Positions 33,075 through 47,204 of a stretch of 64,000 nt of DNA are shown piece by piece. The position numbers and the translations under genes are program-made. Under the pieces are notes generated by a model. The model saw only the letters and a list, made by a program, of their open reading frames with translations, did no database searches and was not told the DNA's origin. The stretch spans positions 145,748,096-145,812,095 of the forward strand of contig CM065802.1 in assembly GCA_033398695.1 (NCBI GenBank), read 5' to 3'. This DNA comes from Orobanche coerulescens (taxonomy: Eukaryota > Streptophyta > Magnoliopsida > Lamiales > Orobanchaceae). Each line of letters opens with the position of its first letter. The first letter of the stretch is position 1.

Positions 33075-34300
33075 TTAACTCCTACGAGTAAATATATACT
33101 TTAAACTTTTATGATCGGTGAATATCCGACAAGTAACGCCATAAAGATAATGACGCCAAATTTTCAAAGCGAACACCACGGCTGCTAGCTCAAGGTCGTG
33201 GGTCGGATAATTAATCTCGTAAGGTCTCAATTGCCGTGAAGCATAAGCAATAACCTTCCCATTCTGCATGAGTACACATCCGAGACCACGTCTGACGCAT
33301 CACTATAAACCACAAATCCCTCCGTCCCCTGTGGCAAGGAAAGTACAGTCTTGACATTAATCGGCTCTTGAGTTCATCAAAACTCCGTTGACACGTGTCG
33401 GACCACGTGTATTTCTTATCCTTCCGCAAAAGGTTCGTCAAGGGTTGAGCGATTTTAGAAAATCCCTCCACAAATCGCCGATAGTAGCCCGCTAATCCGA
33501 GAAAACTTCTGATTTCCTTAACATTCTTCGGAGGTAACCAGTCTCGGATAGCCTCCGTCTTCTGAGGGTCGACACGAACTCCGTCTGATGAAATTACATG
33601 TCCGAGAAAAGTCACCTCGGACATCCAGAACTCGCATTTGGAAAACTTTCCATAGAGTTGCTCTCGTCTCAACACGTCGAGAACCTGATGAAGATGAATC
33701 TCGTGTTCCTCTCGGTTACGAGAATAAATCAAAATGTCATGAAGACAACAACAAATCGATCCAAAAAGTCGATGAAGACCCGATTCATTAGTTCCATGAA
33801 TACTGCAGGTGCATTAGTTAGTCCGAACGGCATAACCACAAACTCATAATGACCATAGCGTGTTCGAAACGCCGTCCTCGCGATATCCGACTCTCGAATC
33901 CGCAACTGATGATATCCAGATCTTAAGTCGATCTTGGAAAATCGAAGCTCGAAGTTGATCTAAGAGATCATCAATACGGGGTAAGGGGTACTTATTCTTG
34001 ATCGTCACCTGTTCAACTCACTATAATCAATACATAAGAGGAATGAACCATCCTTCTTCTTGACAAATAACACTGGTGCTCCCCACGGGGATGCACTCGG
34101 TCGAATATAACCCTTCTCGAACAACTCTTCAAGTTGGTTCTTCAACTCCTGCATTTCGGTCGGGGCCATCGGTGCGGTGCCTTCGATATCGGAGACGCAC
34201 TGTGCTCCAACTCGATCGTGAATTCCACATCTCTCTGTGGAGGTAAACCAGTAACTCGTGCGGAAATACATCGGCATATTCTCTCACAACCGGAATATCC
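33075..34300 (-). pseudogene. pol: C reverse transcriptase and RNase H
   Basis: RT from about 34277: [20 protein letters not shown] and [19 protein letters not shown]. The catalytic IDD motif before LIYSR is destroyed by a small deletion near 33740. The open piece 33732-33211 carries [17 protein letters not shown] and [19 protein letters not shown]. RNase H at 33269-33075 shows [20 protein letters not shown] and [11 protein letters not shown]. Frames change at least three times. Confidence 0.88.
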
Positions 34301-34850
34301 GACAACAATATTGATGATTTTCGGTTTTGGTCATATAGCACCAATAACCAACACATCCTGATCGAGCAACCATCGCTTTCATCAAATTAATGACTTTACG
34401 AGCAGTCGGGATTACCTCCTGAAAAACACATTCAACCCCATCGTGCGAAATGATAGTGACCATACGCTTACGGACACTAATGATGGCATCATGACGATCC
34501 ATCCAAATCAATACCCAAGATGACGTCGTCTCTCGGCAAATCTACCACGATAAGGTCCGCCGCCATACACGACCATGGCCGAATCGGACAATCCTGAATC
34601 TCCGACACGATAATTCGTCTACCATCGGGTAGACCAATGACATAAGGCTCACAACTAGTAGCACTACCCGAAGTAGTCTACTCAAACATGACTTCGGAAA
34701 TGAATGAATGCGATGCACGGTATCAAAAAGGGTACACACAGTTGAGATAGAATATCGAGTGTACACGAGATCATTCGGCCTCGGGATCATCGGTCTTCTT
34801 CATCTCATAAATCCGGGTTTGCTAGTCCCAGACTGACGCTCCGTCGATGG
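34301..34850 (-). pseudogene. pol: C protease region, degraded
   Basis: The expected LFDTGA protease motif survives only as LFDTVHRIHSF near 34735. The stretch down to the RT shows short fragments in several frames. Identity rests on position between gag and RT. Confidence 0.55.
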
Positions 34851-34859
34851 CTAAAAGCT

Positions 34860-36080
34860 CCACCTTTAGTCGCTCCCCGCTGCTTTAAACGACGCCGATT
34901 GAGTGGCTTTGATTACGAACGGCTGACGCCGGTGCTCGAGATGACGTCCGAGTAGGTTTGGAGTCCCTACGGCAAAACGGGCCTTATGCCCGGCAATCCC
35001 ACAATTATGACACGTGATAGTCCTGCCGAGGACACTTGGTACCGAGGTGACCAAGCTCCCCACGATTAAAGCAGTGATGGCCAAACCGCCGCTCGAGACC
35101 GAGATTCCGCGGGTTTAGACGACACAGAGGTCGCTCGAAAAGCAGAGCCCGCACGGGTTTCTTGAAAGTTGTCCGACCGCCTTGATCGATTACGATTCTT
35201 CGATTTCTTGCTAGCAGACGAAGGTTGCCGCTAGCAATTTCCTTAGCGATAAGCTCGTAGGTGAGAGCTTTCTCAATGAATTCGCCAACGTGGTGCAACT
35301 ATGGTTAAGTAATCAAGTCTCATACGGGGTTTCACCTCTTCTGAAATACTTGATTTTATCCGCCTCGAATGAATGATGGATGAAGCGAAAGGAAGAAGTT
35401 CTGAAATTTCTCGGCAATGGCGAGAACATCCTCGTCGATGAGGGGTCGGGGTGAGCAATTCGCGGCTTGGCCTCTCTGAGTGGGGCCGGATAATACCTCT
35501 CCATCATGAGAGTCTTGAACTGATCCCAAGTACAAGATCCTTCGGTGGGCTTCAACGACAACCACCAAGAATGTGCGCTCTTACCAAGGTAGTAAGCCGC
35601 AACAGAAACTTTGTGTCCCTCGGGACACTCTACCATAGCAAACAACTTCTCGAAATGCTCGAGCCAATGAATGATATCTGCCGGCTCAGACGAGCCCTCA
35701 AAAGTAGGTGGCCTCTGACGAGAGATATCGCCGATGATATTACTCACATTCTTCTCTTGCCTGTGAGGTGGCGGCGGAGGAGCCTGCTGATTCTGATTGA
35801 CGGAGTTATGCATCGTCTCCATCAACTGAGCCATCTGGGTCATTTGGGCCATCATGCCCTGCATAAATGCGAGTGGGTCAACCCGGACACCCTATGACTG
35901 GGCCGTGTCCCGGGTACGACTCCCCGATAGTGAATGATCGCGTTCAGGTGAATGAGTGGCAGTGTCGCTGCCCGATGAATTAGCATTATTCCTCGCGTTT
36001 GCACGTGTATTCACACGAGCTCTCGGGATTCGGCCCGCTCCATGGCCTCGTCCTCCACGTCCTCTGCCAGCCCTTTCCAT
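34860..36080 (-). pseudogene. gag: C gag
   Basis: Starts at ATG 36080 with a Gly/Arg-rich N-terminus (MERAGRGRGGRGHGAG). A TAG at 35892-35894 splits it. The same frame resumes and carries PPTFEGSSEPADIIHWLEHF, AAYYLGKSAHSWWLSL and TWDQFKTLMMERYYP, the Retrotrans_gag core. Frameshifts follow near 35450 and 35310. Two zinc knuckles are damaged: CFNRGELGHLGTKC (second Cys is Arg) near 35050 and CHNCGIAGHKAR without its last Cys near 35010. Gag would form the particle; it is not functional. Confidence 0.87.
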
Positions 36081-36570
36081 ACTGAAGTGAAAAGTCATAT
36101 GATGATTATATATCTCGCATGAGTATCGCATTATGATTATATTATGAAATGACGAAAATGAGCATACGCGCTCAAATACCGCGATTACATGAATGATTAA
36201 TTGACGTGACATGATTATCTGATGAAGTTACTGAAATGATTATCTTGAATGAGTTAACAAGATTAATGATTCGATCTTCCTGATCAACAACTGAATAATG
36301 AAATGAATTGGTGATTAATGAGTTAACTCGACCGCTCGTCAAAGTGACAATGATGATTGAGGATTGTTAATCGATGAATTATGAATGAATGATTAATGCC
36401 AGAAATTATACCATGGCATTAGAAATCTTACAGTTCTTGGTCTGATTGGCTCGGCATTTGCACAGGTCACAAGTGACGCGAAAGTCCAATGATACTAGTC
36501 CGATGACGATGATTTCAAACGAGACATGACTTGGAGGGCAGTATTCAAAACCACGCTCCGATACCAACTC
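36081..36570 (-). other. C leader with PBS and stem arm
   Basis: Non-coding leader between gag and the 5' LTR. The PBS reads TGGTATCGGAGC on the minus strand (plus 36556-36567), a one-base variant of the tRNA-iMet type. TGATACTAGT at 36490-36499 is complementary to ACTAGTATCA in the LTR at 36881-36890. Confidence 0.8.
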
Positions 36571-38886
36571 TGTAACACCCCAAACTAGGCGGATATTACA
36601 GTGCCGTGAATCCCCGACTGGGACCCACCAGGCAAATGAAAATGATGAATTAAATAATATAATCGTAGTACCGAACCACATTATATTACCAAGTACTCCG
36701 ATGAGGAGTTTAAGTACATTACACCAGACAAACGGAATACTAGTATATTTTATATGGAGATAAAATACACCACCACTGAACAAATAAGCATCTCAAACGG
36801 AATTTGCGGCGGAAAAATACAAATGACGGAATAAGCGAAATGACCGAAAATGGTGAACAAGCGGAATGACTGGGCCCCCTACTAGTATCATCGGGACTCG
36901 CCGCCAACATGCTCTTCCGTGCCTTTGCCTTGCCGTGACTAAAACAAAATCCCAACGGGCCGATTATACGTAACAACAATCCTCAAGGGTTGAAAATACA
37001 CAATCATGATTAATCAAGTTATGAAATATTCTTAGTTATGAATTACGCCAAGAGGAGTATCATAGTACGCCCGTAATGTTCTCGGCGAGTGTACAACACC
37101 CGTCCGTGTACCTAATTAGTCTCACGGTGTAACGCTTTCCCGTGTGCGGTCTAATGTATCGGTGAACCCAATACATAACCATCGTGTGCCCGACTAAAAA
37201 TTCCACACGGCCACACCCGCCACGCAATATGAACCCGAAGGTCATATGAACGAGAATGACCGTAATGAATATCAATGAATAAATAATAATCGACAAAGTC
37301 AAGAATGACTCACCGAAATGAGGGTAATAATGAAATGAATGATAGCTCAACGAAAGGATTGGAACCGCTGCTCCTTATGATCAAGTGATTAATTGACAAT
37401 AACAAGTTTTAATATGATTAATACAATGATGAATGAGTTATGATTATGAATGATCAACAACAAAAGGTATGAATATCTTTTTTACCTAGTATGAATTAAC
37501 ATACTCAATACAGGAGACAACAATCCTTCCACGAACGACGTCCTAATTGAGATATCGATCGCTCGAACAACCTTGAATTATACAATATTCAACAACCCGT
37601 TCAAAATACGAATCAAACACGAATATAACTAACTCAAAACGTCGATACGAATAAACCAAGTTCATTGAGGTATTAAATCAAACACGTTGCGTCCAAACTC
37701 CGATTGTTTACAATCAAACTTCAATACACCAATATCAAATCCCCCAAGAAGTGTTTCAAACCAGTAAAACATCTCCAATACGATCAATAATCCGATATGA
37801 ATATCCAAAAACGTGATTATAACAACAATTAGTCGAAAATCCCCAATTCCAACTCGATATTCAAGGTGTTCTTGAATAATCCATCAATAATCCAATGAAT
37901 CCTTATACAAACTCATAATCATATACATATCCCTTCATATAACATGATTATAACGTCCAAAACATCATATCTCAACACAAAATCGAAGTCCAAAGTGTTG
38001 AAAGAATTACCTCTTGAAGATACAAGTACTTTAATCCAAGAACACGCGTTAGATTGATTATCCGGCTTCACGATCGAAAGGAGATGAAGAATATCAAACA
38101 ACAAAATGATTTGTGAAGGAAAACCCTCCCTCAAGCCTTCTCTCTCGGTTTAAGGTGAAGAAAAGGAAGAAAAATGGGCTGAAATCTTGAAAAATGAATT
38201 TATAGGGTTGACTACCTGCCGACACGGCCGTGCCGATCGGCACGGTCGTGTCGCACATTTGGCCGACAGTGGCCGACAGGACTCGACCGTGTCTCGCTGA
38301 CACGGTCGCGCGCGAGGGCCTTCCGATAGTGACCCGTCCGACGACTTCGGCATGACTCGGCCGTGCTGCACGACACGGTCGGCGTGCCGGGCGACGATTC
38401 TCGCTTATCCGAAGGGTTCGACTCGGCCGTGCTAGACGACACGGTCGGGTCTCGAGGCGTACACTTCCGGCACTTTCCGGACGAGCACGGCACGGGCCGT
38501 GTCGGACGACACGGCCGAGTTCGTTCGGCGTGATCGCCAAAACTAAAAATGAGCGGTTGAGCTAAAACGACCATAACTCTCTCTTAGGACTCGATTGACT
38601 CACCGTTTGAACCATTGGAAAGCTAACTCGATGCTCTATAATATTGCAAAGATTTAGAATTTTTGGAGTTACCAAAAATTAATGGTGATCTAACAAAGTC
38701 GAACTCATATGAGGAAAGTTGAAACAATGAACAATAACGATACACCACTCGAAGTTTTTCCGAACGGTGAACACGGTGAATGAATATGATTGGTGAATGA
38801 TGATAATCGAGTGAATATACACTGGGTGACAATTACAGACTGATAATTACTGAATGAAAGTGAATGAATTACAACCGGGTATTACA
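36571..38886 (-). repeat. C 5' LTR (2316 bp)
   Basis: Matches 29671-31968 over its length. Followed on the plus strand by ATGCT (38887-38891), the target duplication. TATA box on the minus strand at about 38197-38205. Confidence 0.95.
38197..38525 (-). promoter_or_regulatory. C U3 paired palindromes and TATA box, 5' LTR copy
   Basis: Pairs of CACGGCCGTG-like sites: 38223/38241 (step 18), 38282/38301 (19), 38356/38374 (18), 38422/38440 (18) and 38491/38510 (19). Within each pair the two sites are roughly complementary (CTCGGCCGTG with CACGGTCGGG). The pitch is shorter than in the other families. Confidence 0.7.
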
Positions 38887-38891
38887 ATGCT

Positions 38892-41832
38892 CCCAAACCT
38901 GAATGCAAAAACAGACATCCACCCCCCAAATACTCGGGGGTTAGTAAAACTCCACTGATTTGCTAGTGCAAGAACAAAGTGCAAATACGAGCCATACAAT
39001 TCACATTCCACGAATAAAAATAACCAGGAATCCTGAAAGATCCAAACGTAACAAAAAGTACTTCCCGAGGCAAGAGTTTGGTAAACATTTCCAAAACCGA
39101 AAGATCACAAATAAAGAGAAACAATTAATAAAACAGTTTTAAAGATGCCATCGAGAGTTTTAATAGAAAACAATTTAGGATTATCAAATCCTTCTCTTTC
39201 CAAAATCAACAGGGTCCTCGACCAGTAGGCGGAAAGCAATTTGCAAGAAAGCCACTCAATCAACACAAACGAGTCTTCACAAATATTTCCCATGGGGTTC
39301 TCGACCCAATCCAAATAACATCATCATGAAATCAATCATCTCAACAATCCACAGGGGCCTCGACCCAATAAACAGAATAGCACTACAATACAATCAAAGG
39401 TACAAACTCTCATTCGACATATCCTGCTCAAGACCCCCGATTAATTAACCCTTGGAGATTTCGTCAAACCTCGGTTAATTAACCCTGATACCAACGCTTT
39501 AAAAACAAGTTGAAACAAGCTTTCAAAAACATGAATCGCGGTCTATATCAAGACAAACATTTAAAAGGGAGTTGAAAGAATTGAGTTACGAACATCGTTC
39601 GGTAACGGGGTCTTAGCTATCACTCAAATACCCGTAACCAATAAGCCTGCCAGGCGCCTCTATTGCGCACCTGTGCACCATCGTTCACTCCACTATGTTG
39701 GCCGCTCCTTGAACATGTCACTGCGCCGGCGATCACTCCCGCAAGAGCCGCCCCTTGACACACGCATTATGTAACACCGGCGTTCACCACCCATATGGAG
39801 CCGCACATTGCAGCGTACACTAGGCCGGAGTGCACGCCCCGCCCTCAGAGGCTCCCGGATATGACGTCTGTCATAACAAGTATTCACATTGTCACAAACA
39901 TCAAGCACACAGTCAATCGTGTAACAATTATCAAATCAATACACCAATTCACATAATTCATCCGTCAGTCCACGACCACACGAATAAATAACAACACGCT
40001 CGTCAACCATAACGCGACGGAAATAAGCAATATACGTACGCACACATTATCAAGCGAAACCTCAACACCAAATATATCCAAAGGATTCACGTAGTCACTT
40101 ACAACCCACGCAATTTACAAAACACACGCGTTTTGAAAGTGAGCCTTTAACGAGGCTAGCCGAATCTTTTGAACACTTATTTCAAACAAACAAACAAACA
40201 AACATACCCAGACGATCACCAATCATCATATCCACAAAACAAGAAATGTATGGACAAGGTACTTGCCTTGAACAACCACAACACGGAGAATCGACCGAAG
40301 TAGGTTGGCACGAACCGACTACGAACCCTCCGACTCCACTGAACGCCAACTTGCGATAATAAACTACGGAGGACAATAACAACAATGAAAATGAATTCCA
40401 TAGCATGACTCAAAGCCGTAGAATTCAAAGAACGAACGACGAATGTTCAAGTGTTTTCCCCAAAACGGCCAAGAACACGATTCGTCCTGACAAAACACGA
40501 AAACGGAATTCCAAGTTGAAATATGGATATACAATCCATAGAATATGTTTAACAACATCATTTAACCACAATCGATCCATCAAAAACGGATGGAAAACGA
40601 GATCGAGAACAAATCCCCCAAAAAGTCGATTCGAAGGAAATCAAGAAATATACTTCGATTCGATGAAGAACAATAGATTAAATGATGTTAAACACAAGAA
40701 TACTACCAAGATTAATCATACCCATCATGAATTAATCCACAACACGGAACGAATCGGACAAAAATGCAAAAATCCCCAAATTCACGAAATTAGGGTTCTA
40801 AGGAAGATTACCTTGATTCGCTGGATCAAAGGATGATAACGGATGATTGATTGATGATATAACCTCAATAACTTCGAGGATTTGTTGTCCAACAACATGG
40901 ATCCATGATAAGCACACCCTCAGTTGTGGAAGAGAAGGAGAAGAAGGAGAAAAATGGCCAAAAACCCGACTACAGGGCCTTAAATAGCCGATCGCACAGT
41001 GTGCTGGCCCGGCCAAGTGTGCCGCGCACAGGCCGAATGCCCCGGTGATCGGCGGCAGCCGCGGCCCGACGAGTGTGCCGCGGCGGTGACTCGGCAGTGT
41101 GCCGCGCCTTGCCTTCAAGGCCGCGCTCACGTGCATGCCGCCGCCAAATCGGAAAATGAGTGTCTGAGCTATTTCGACCATAACTCTCTCGTCCGGATTC
41201 CGATTGACTCACCATTTGAACCATTAGAAAGCTAACTTGATGCTCTATAATATTTAAAAGATTCAAAATCTTTGGAGTTCCCAAGAATTTATGGTGATAT
41301 TACAAAGTCGACCCATACCTGGAAAAGTCGTTTAATAACACTGAACTCAAGAAAACGACACCGAAACCCAAACCTGAATACGAATCGAAGATACGGTTAC
41401 GAAGTACTCGCAAAGACGAATCTAAGAGCTAAGAGAACACACGATTCCGACCACCCGAATGCTCGAAATTCGACAACGGAAAGTAATTACCCCAAACTTT
41501 GGGAAATTACTAAAATGGCCCAAAACGTCCGAAATACACGATACACGATCGAAACACCAAGCCGAAGCTCGCAAAATGAATAATAACATTAAACGAACTT
41601 ACGAGAAACTCGAAACAACAGTTTCGGACGATATTCGCAGGAATCGAACGCACGTGCGGAAAAGTCGCTAAAAAGCACGGAACTCAACAAAACGGCACCG
41701 AAACAAACTCGGATGTCAAAAAGTGCAGAATAAAATATTCCCAGAATGACGAAACGGTCATGAGCGAGTCGTCAAAACGGACTCCGGCCGAAAAAAGAAA
41801 TTTTCCGAAAATTGAAAATTGCGGATATTACA
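38892..41832 (-). repeat. B 3' LTR, second segment
   Basis: Continues the LTR after the C insertion. Contains the AGTGGA hairpin (plus 38943-38964, stem imperfect), AAGGCAAGTACCTTG (near 40257), TATTTAAGG on the minus strand near 40976-40985, and GTGTGCCGCGGC-type palindromes around 40995-41110. It ends TGTAATATCCGC on the minus strand at 41832. The LTR is about 3.26 kb in total. ORFs here are incidental. Confidence 0.9.
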
Positions 41833-44052
41833 TTCTACCCTCCTTAAAAGAAGTTTCGTCCCGAAACTTAAAACAAGTAGGGAGAAGCAATATCCCGCCA
41901 GGAAAACTCTACGAGATACGCAAGAAACGCGTAACTAACGCCCAACGGCGAAACGTTACAAACAACGCAACGGAATATACGGTGTGAAAACACGCTCCAC
42001 AACGACCAACACAACGTCGCCGTTAGGGATATAATAAAACCAACAAGTGACAAGCGTCATCAAACGGATAATACAATCAAGTAATTATACGAACAATCAC
42101 AAAACACAACGAACGAAAATCAATACGATTGACCAACCCAACGGTACATCAATCAAAACGCGAGCCAATCGCTGAACAAATACGGAATTCCACCGCCCAA
42201 GGGTTGGAAGATCGAAAACGAGACTAATTTCCCGAACTTAAGGGAATTAGGAAGGAGCCTGAACGCTCAACAATCACGAAACGAGAACGAAAACCGAACA
42301 AACAAACGATCGAGACAACAAAAATCGAACAATCATGTCCGAAATACGAAGGATAATAAAATTCAAACAACAACTCCCAGGATGATCTGGTGAGAACAAC
42401 GAGACATGCATTCCCATAAGATCCACAGGAAAGGGAATAGCGATTGAAAATTCATAACGACAAACGAGTTATCCTGAAACAATACCACCCTTGTTCGATC
42501 AACAAAAGCAAGGGATAGGGAAAGTTCAGAGAATGTTAACGAGCATAAACGAGTCGACAGAGTCGAAAACACAGGAGTTCCAAATCCGATCCACTTCGAA
42601 TAAAAGAATTAGTAGAACCAAAAGATGTTACTTCCGAACAAGGTTCACAAAAATCGAACAAAATTCGGAAAAGTCACAGCGATAACCAGATCGACCCACA
42701 ACAAGATCACAGTTCGTTCGGAAGATGAAACCGAAATACAGAATAAGTTCATAAAGTATCAATGAACATGAGCGAATCGATAGACTGGAGAAAGAGGAAA
42801 TACAGAAGTCAAAATAGTACGGGTATTACCTCCGACCTCGTCCACGAAATTCACAAAAACGGGAGCAAGGTAACAAGACACTAAACAACCGACACATAAC
42901 GGAACCATCACCGATGCACACGGTCATACCAAACCAAGCTCTAACAGCTCGCACATGCGCGACAACACAGAAATCACTACGAGGCGACAATATTCAATAC
43001 CAACATCATACACACTTTGTCCGACCACAAGCAGGAAATGATGGGTTTTAAAAACGAAAACCACCTTTTGAAAACAGTTTGGAAACACCAGTTGATCTTG
43101 AGTATCATTTTACAAAAAGTTGAACAAACATCATTTTCAAGACTTTGAAAATCATCTTGCGTTTAAACAAAAGTGAGGACACTTTCTCTTAGTGAAAAAC
43201 TTTCAGAATGTTCGACCCTCGGGTCTAAGTAAAAGTGTTTCTAAATAATTGAAAATATCTCAAAGTATTTTGGTCCTCAATTGGAAAATTTTTGAAATAT
43301 ATTGCGGCACGAGAAATCACCTTGAAAACACCGCAAGGAAATTATTCGTTTTAAAAGTACGTCTCGAAATTTAATTTTCTAAGATACTCAAGGTTTTCAA
43401 AAATCCAATAGGCCAGAATGCCCAAAACTCACGCATACCGACGTACACTAAAACACCTCCTAGTACACGCATCAAAACGTTTAAAGTCAAGACAATACAT
43501 GTCTTTTAACGGAAAAATAAACGGTAAAATACCACAGTCGAAGACCGCCTAGGATTCAGAACAAAACCACTGACTCCATTCAAGGCCTCTAAGGACCCTC
43601 CCTCACTGGTTAGTGAACAAGTCGAACGCGTATAAGCACAAAGCTTCCACAAGAGAACTTGTAAAACGAGCAAATCGATTCGAAAATCATAAGCAACGGA
43701 CAAAAACAACAGTAAAAAGACATTAGCAGCGACGACACTCCTTGTATAAGCCAAATACGAGTGTCAACTAAATACATATCGTGAAATCAAAATCCACCGA
43801 AGGATTCAATCACCTAACAAATAATCATAAAAATAGCTCGTGTCACACGAGGCACAACACAAAGAAGGGAGACTTACATCCACTGGTCGCACGAAGATGA
43901 TGATCGCCCCACGATACTAATCACGACCAACAAACTCAGACGACGCGTCGCGACACGACTCAGTCAGACAAAATATAACAATACAAGACTCAACAACACA
44001 TAACTCAACCCGACAGCCTAGGTTTCCTCAACCTAAGCTCTGATACCATAAA
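41833..44052 (-). other. B internal region, no gag or pol recognised
   Basis: Starts on the minus strand with the PBS TGGTATCAGAGC (plus 44037-44048) and ends with the AAGTTTCG hairpin (41851-41869) and purine tract. CGATACTAATCAC at 43912-43924 and GCACGAAGATGATGA at 43889-43903 pair with the LTR at 44325-44361. A relic polypurine/LTR-start junction, GAGGTCGGAGGTAATACCCG, lies near 42825-42845 on the minus strand. No zinc knuckle or enzyme motif is visible in any frame. Confidence 0.75.
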
Positions 44053-46619
44053 TGTAACACCCCCAATCCGCTCAGGGATACTACACGCCGTAGAACCTTT
44101 CCTCAAGGATCTACCAGGCTGGTAACAACATAGAACAACTCGACAATGCCTTTAAGGATAAAATTACTAAGTAGACCGATTTGGTCTTTCAATAAATACA
44201 TACAACTCAAAATCATTACATGCCCACGCAGGGGTCGAATACAACACACTCCCGTACAACGGGAAAGAATACTGCAGCGGAAAATAAACTATAACTAAAC
44301 CAATGACGCCATACGGATCCTTGTGTGATTAGTATCGTTCATCTTTCATCATCCTTCGTGCCGACCCTGTGTTATGATCCCAAACCTGAATGCAAAAACA
44401 GACATCCACCCCCCGAATACTCGGGGGTTAGCAAAACTCCACTGATTTGCTAGTGCAAGAACAAAGTGCAAATATGAGCCATACAATTCACATTCCACGA
44501 ATCACAATAACCAGGAATCCTCAAAGATCCAAACGTAACAAAAAGTACTTCCCGAGGCAAGAGTTTGGTAAACATTTCCAAAACCGAAAGATCACAAATA
44601 AAGAGAAACAATTTATAAAACAGTTTTAAAGATGCCATCGAGAGTTTTAATAGAAAACAATTTAGGATTATCAAATCCTTCTCTTTCCAAAATCAACAGG
44701 GTCCTCGACCAGTAGGCGGAAAGCAATTTGCAAGAAAGCCACTCAATCAACACAAACGAGTCTTCACAAATATTTCCCACGGGGTTCTCGACCCAATCCA
44801 AATAACATCATCACGAAATCAATCATCTCAACAATCCACAGGGTCCTCAACCCAATACACAGAATAACACCACAATAAAATCAAAGGTACAAACTCTCAT
44901 TCGACATATCCTGCTGAAGACCCCTGATTAATGAACCCTCGGAGATTTCGTCAAACCTCCTTGGTTAATTAACCCTGATACCAACGCTTTAAAAACAAGT
45001 TGAAACAAGCTTTCAAAAACATGAATCGCGGTCTATATCAAGACAAACATTTAAAAGGGAGTTGAAAGAATTGAGATACGAACATCGTTGATAGCAAGTC
45101 TTAGCTATCACTCAAATACCTGTAACCAATAAGCCTGCCAGGCGCCTCCATTGCGCACCTGTGCACCGGCGTTCACTCCACTATGTTGGCCGCTCCTTGA
45201 ACATGTCACTGCGCCGGCGATCACTCCCGCAAGAGCCGCCCCTTGACACACGCATTATGTAACACCGGCGTTCACCACCCATATGGAGCCGCACATTGCA
45301 GCGTACACTAGGCCGGAGTGCACGCCCCGCCCTCAGAGGCTCCCGGATATGACGTCTGTCATAACAAGTATTCACATTGTCACAAACATCAAGCACACAG
45401 TCAATCGTGTAACAATTATCAAATCAATACACCAATTCACATAATTCATCCGTCAGTCCACGACCACACGAATAAATAACAACACGCTCGTCAACCATAA
45501 CGCGACGGAAATAAGCAATATACGTACGCACACATTATCAAGCGAAACCTCAACACCAAATATATCCAAAGTATTCACGTAGTCACTTACAACCCACGCA
45601 ATTTACAAAACACACGCATTTTGAAAGTGAGCCTTTAACGAGGCTAGCCGAATCTTTTGAAAACTCATTTCAAACAAACAAACAAACAAACAAACATACC
45701 CAGACGATCACCAATCATCATATCCACAAAACAAGAAATGTATGGACAAGGTACTTGCCTTGAACAACCACAACGCGGAGAATCGACCGAAGTAGGTTGG
45801 CACGAACCGACTACGAATCCGCCGACTCCACCGGACGCCAACTCGCGATAATAAACTACGGAGGACAATAAAAACAATGAAAATGAATTCCATAGCATGA
45901 CTTAAAGCCGTAGAATTCAAAGAACGAACGCCGAATGTTCAAGTGTTTTCCCCAAAACGGCCAAGAACACGATTCATCCCGACAAAACACGAAAACGGAA
46001 TTCCAAGTTGAAATATGGATATACAATCCATAGAATATGTTTAACAACATCATTTAACCACAATCGATCCATAAAAAACGGATGGAAAACGAGATCGAGA
46101 ACAAATCCCCCAAAAAGTCGATTCGAAGGAAATCAAGAAATATACTTCGATTCGACGAAGAACAATGAATTAAATGATGTTAAACACAAGAATACTACCA
46201 AGATTAATCATAACCATCATGAATTAATCAACAACATGGAACGAATCGGACAAAAATGCAAAAATTCCCAAATTCACGAAATTAGGGTTCTAAGGAAGAT
46301 TACCTTGATTCGCTGGATCAAAGGATGATAACGGATGATTTATTGATGATATAACCTCAATAACTTCGAGGATTTGTTGTCCAACAACATGGCTCCATGA
46401 TAAGCACACCCTCAGCCGCGGAAGAGAAGGAGAAGAAGGAGAAAAATGGCCAAAAACCCGACTGCAGGGCCTTAAATAGGCTGACTGCACAGTGTGCCGC
46501 GGCCCAGCCGAAGTGTGCTGCGGCACAAGGCTGAATCTGCCCCAAGTGATCGGCAGTGTGCCGCGGCCCGGACGAGTGTGCCGCGGCAGTGACTCGGCAG
46601 TGTGCCGCGGCCCTGCCGG
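44053..46619 (-). repeat. B 5' LTR, truncated by D
   Basis: Starts TGTAACACCCCC at 44053 and ends at GCCGG (46615-46619), where D begins. The AGTGGA hairpin is at 44430-44451, AAGGCAAGTACCTTG near 45749, and the TATA box on the minus strand near 46469-46479. GTGTGCCGCGGC sites start at 46492, 46513, 46556, 46576 and 46600 (steps 21, 43, 20, 24). The rest should lie beyond the right edge of the window. Confidence 0.9.
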
Positions 46620-46970
46620 TGTAATATCCGCAATTTCGGATTTCTGGTAATTTTCTTTTTTCAGCGGAGGTCCGTTTTGACGACTCGCTTGGGATGGTCT
46701 CGTCATTCTGTGAATGATTAATTATGCACTTTTTGTCATCCGAGTTCGTTTCGGTGTCGTTCTGTTGAATTCCGTGTTCTTTAGCGACTTTTCCACGTAT
46801 GAGTTCGACTTTGTTAAATCACCATTAATTTTTGGAAATATTATAAATCATCAAGTTATCTTTCAAATGGTTCAAACGGTGAGTCAATCGGAGTCCGGAC
46901 GAAGGAGTTATGGTCGATATAGCTAAGTCACTCACATGTTCCAGTTTTGGCCAAGCAGTCTGCCGGAAGG

Positions 46971-47204
46971 GCCGCGGCACACTTGGTCGAGCCGCGGCAC
47001 GCACACATTTTTCAATCTTCGGCCGACCCGTCTGTACCTTGTGCCGCAGCACATGCCGACGGGGCCGCGGCACACTGCCGAGTCACTGCCGCGGCACACT
47101 CGTCCGGGCCACGGCACGCTGCCGATCACTGGGGGCAGATTCGGCCCTGTGACGCGGCACACTTCGACTGGGCCGCGGCACACTGTGCAGTCAGCCTATT
47201 TAAG
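46971..47204 (+). promoter_or_regulatory. D U3 palindromic iterons plus TATA box
   Basis: GCCGCGGCACAC sites start at 46971, 46991, 47043, 47064, 47088, 47108, 47151 and 47172, with steps 20, 52, 21, 24, 20, 43 and 21. TATTTAA begins at 47197, just after the last copy. The motif is the complement-oriented version of that in B. Confidence 0.75.

Larger units (their letters stand above)
29671..38886 (-). mobile_element. C: full-length Ty3/gypsy chromovirus (Tekay-like), inactive
   Basis: Complete element of about 9.2 kb with LTRs at 29671-31968 and 36571-38886, flanked by the perfect 5-bp duplication ATGCT (29666-29670 and 38887-38891). Minus-strand gene order is gag, protease, RT, RNase H, integrase, chromodomain tail, the Ty3/gypsy order. 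Frameshifts, stops and an internal deletion kill every product. It is inserted in the 3' LTR of B. The two LTRs differ by many substitutions and indels, more than those of G1, so it appears older than G1. Confidence 0.95.
29348..46619 (-). mobile_element. B: coding-poor Ty3/gypsy element, hosts C and is cut by D
   Basis: Minus-strand element. Its 3' LTR is 29348-29670 plus 38892-41832, split by C. The internal region is 41833-44052 and the 5' LTR is 44053-46619, truncated by D. The internal region is only 2.2 kb with no gag or pol motif, so it is a large non-autonomous derivative. Internal pieces match G1 (near 42540-42600) and D (near 43320-43500), so B, D and G1 are one lineage. The five bases before it are CTAAG (29343-29347); the matching end is off window. 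Confidence 0.85.
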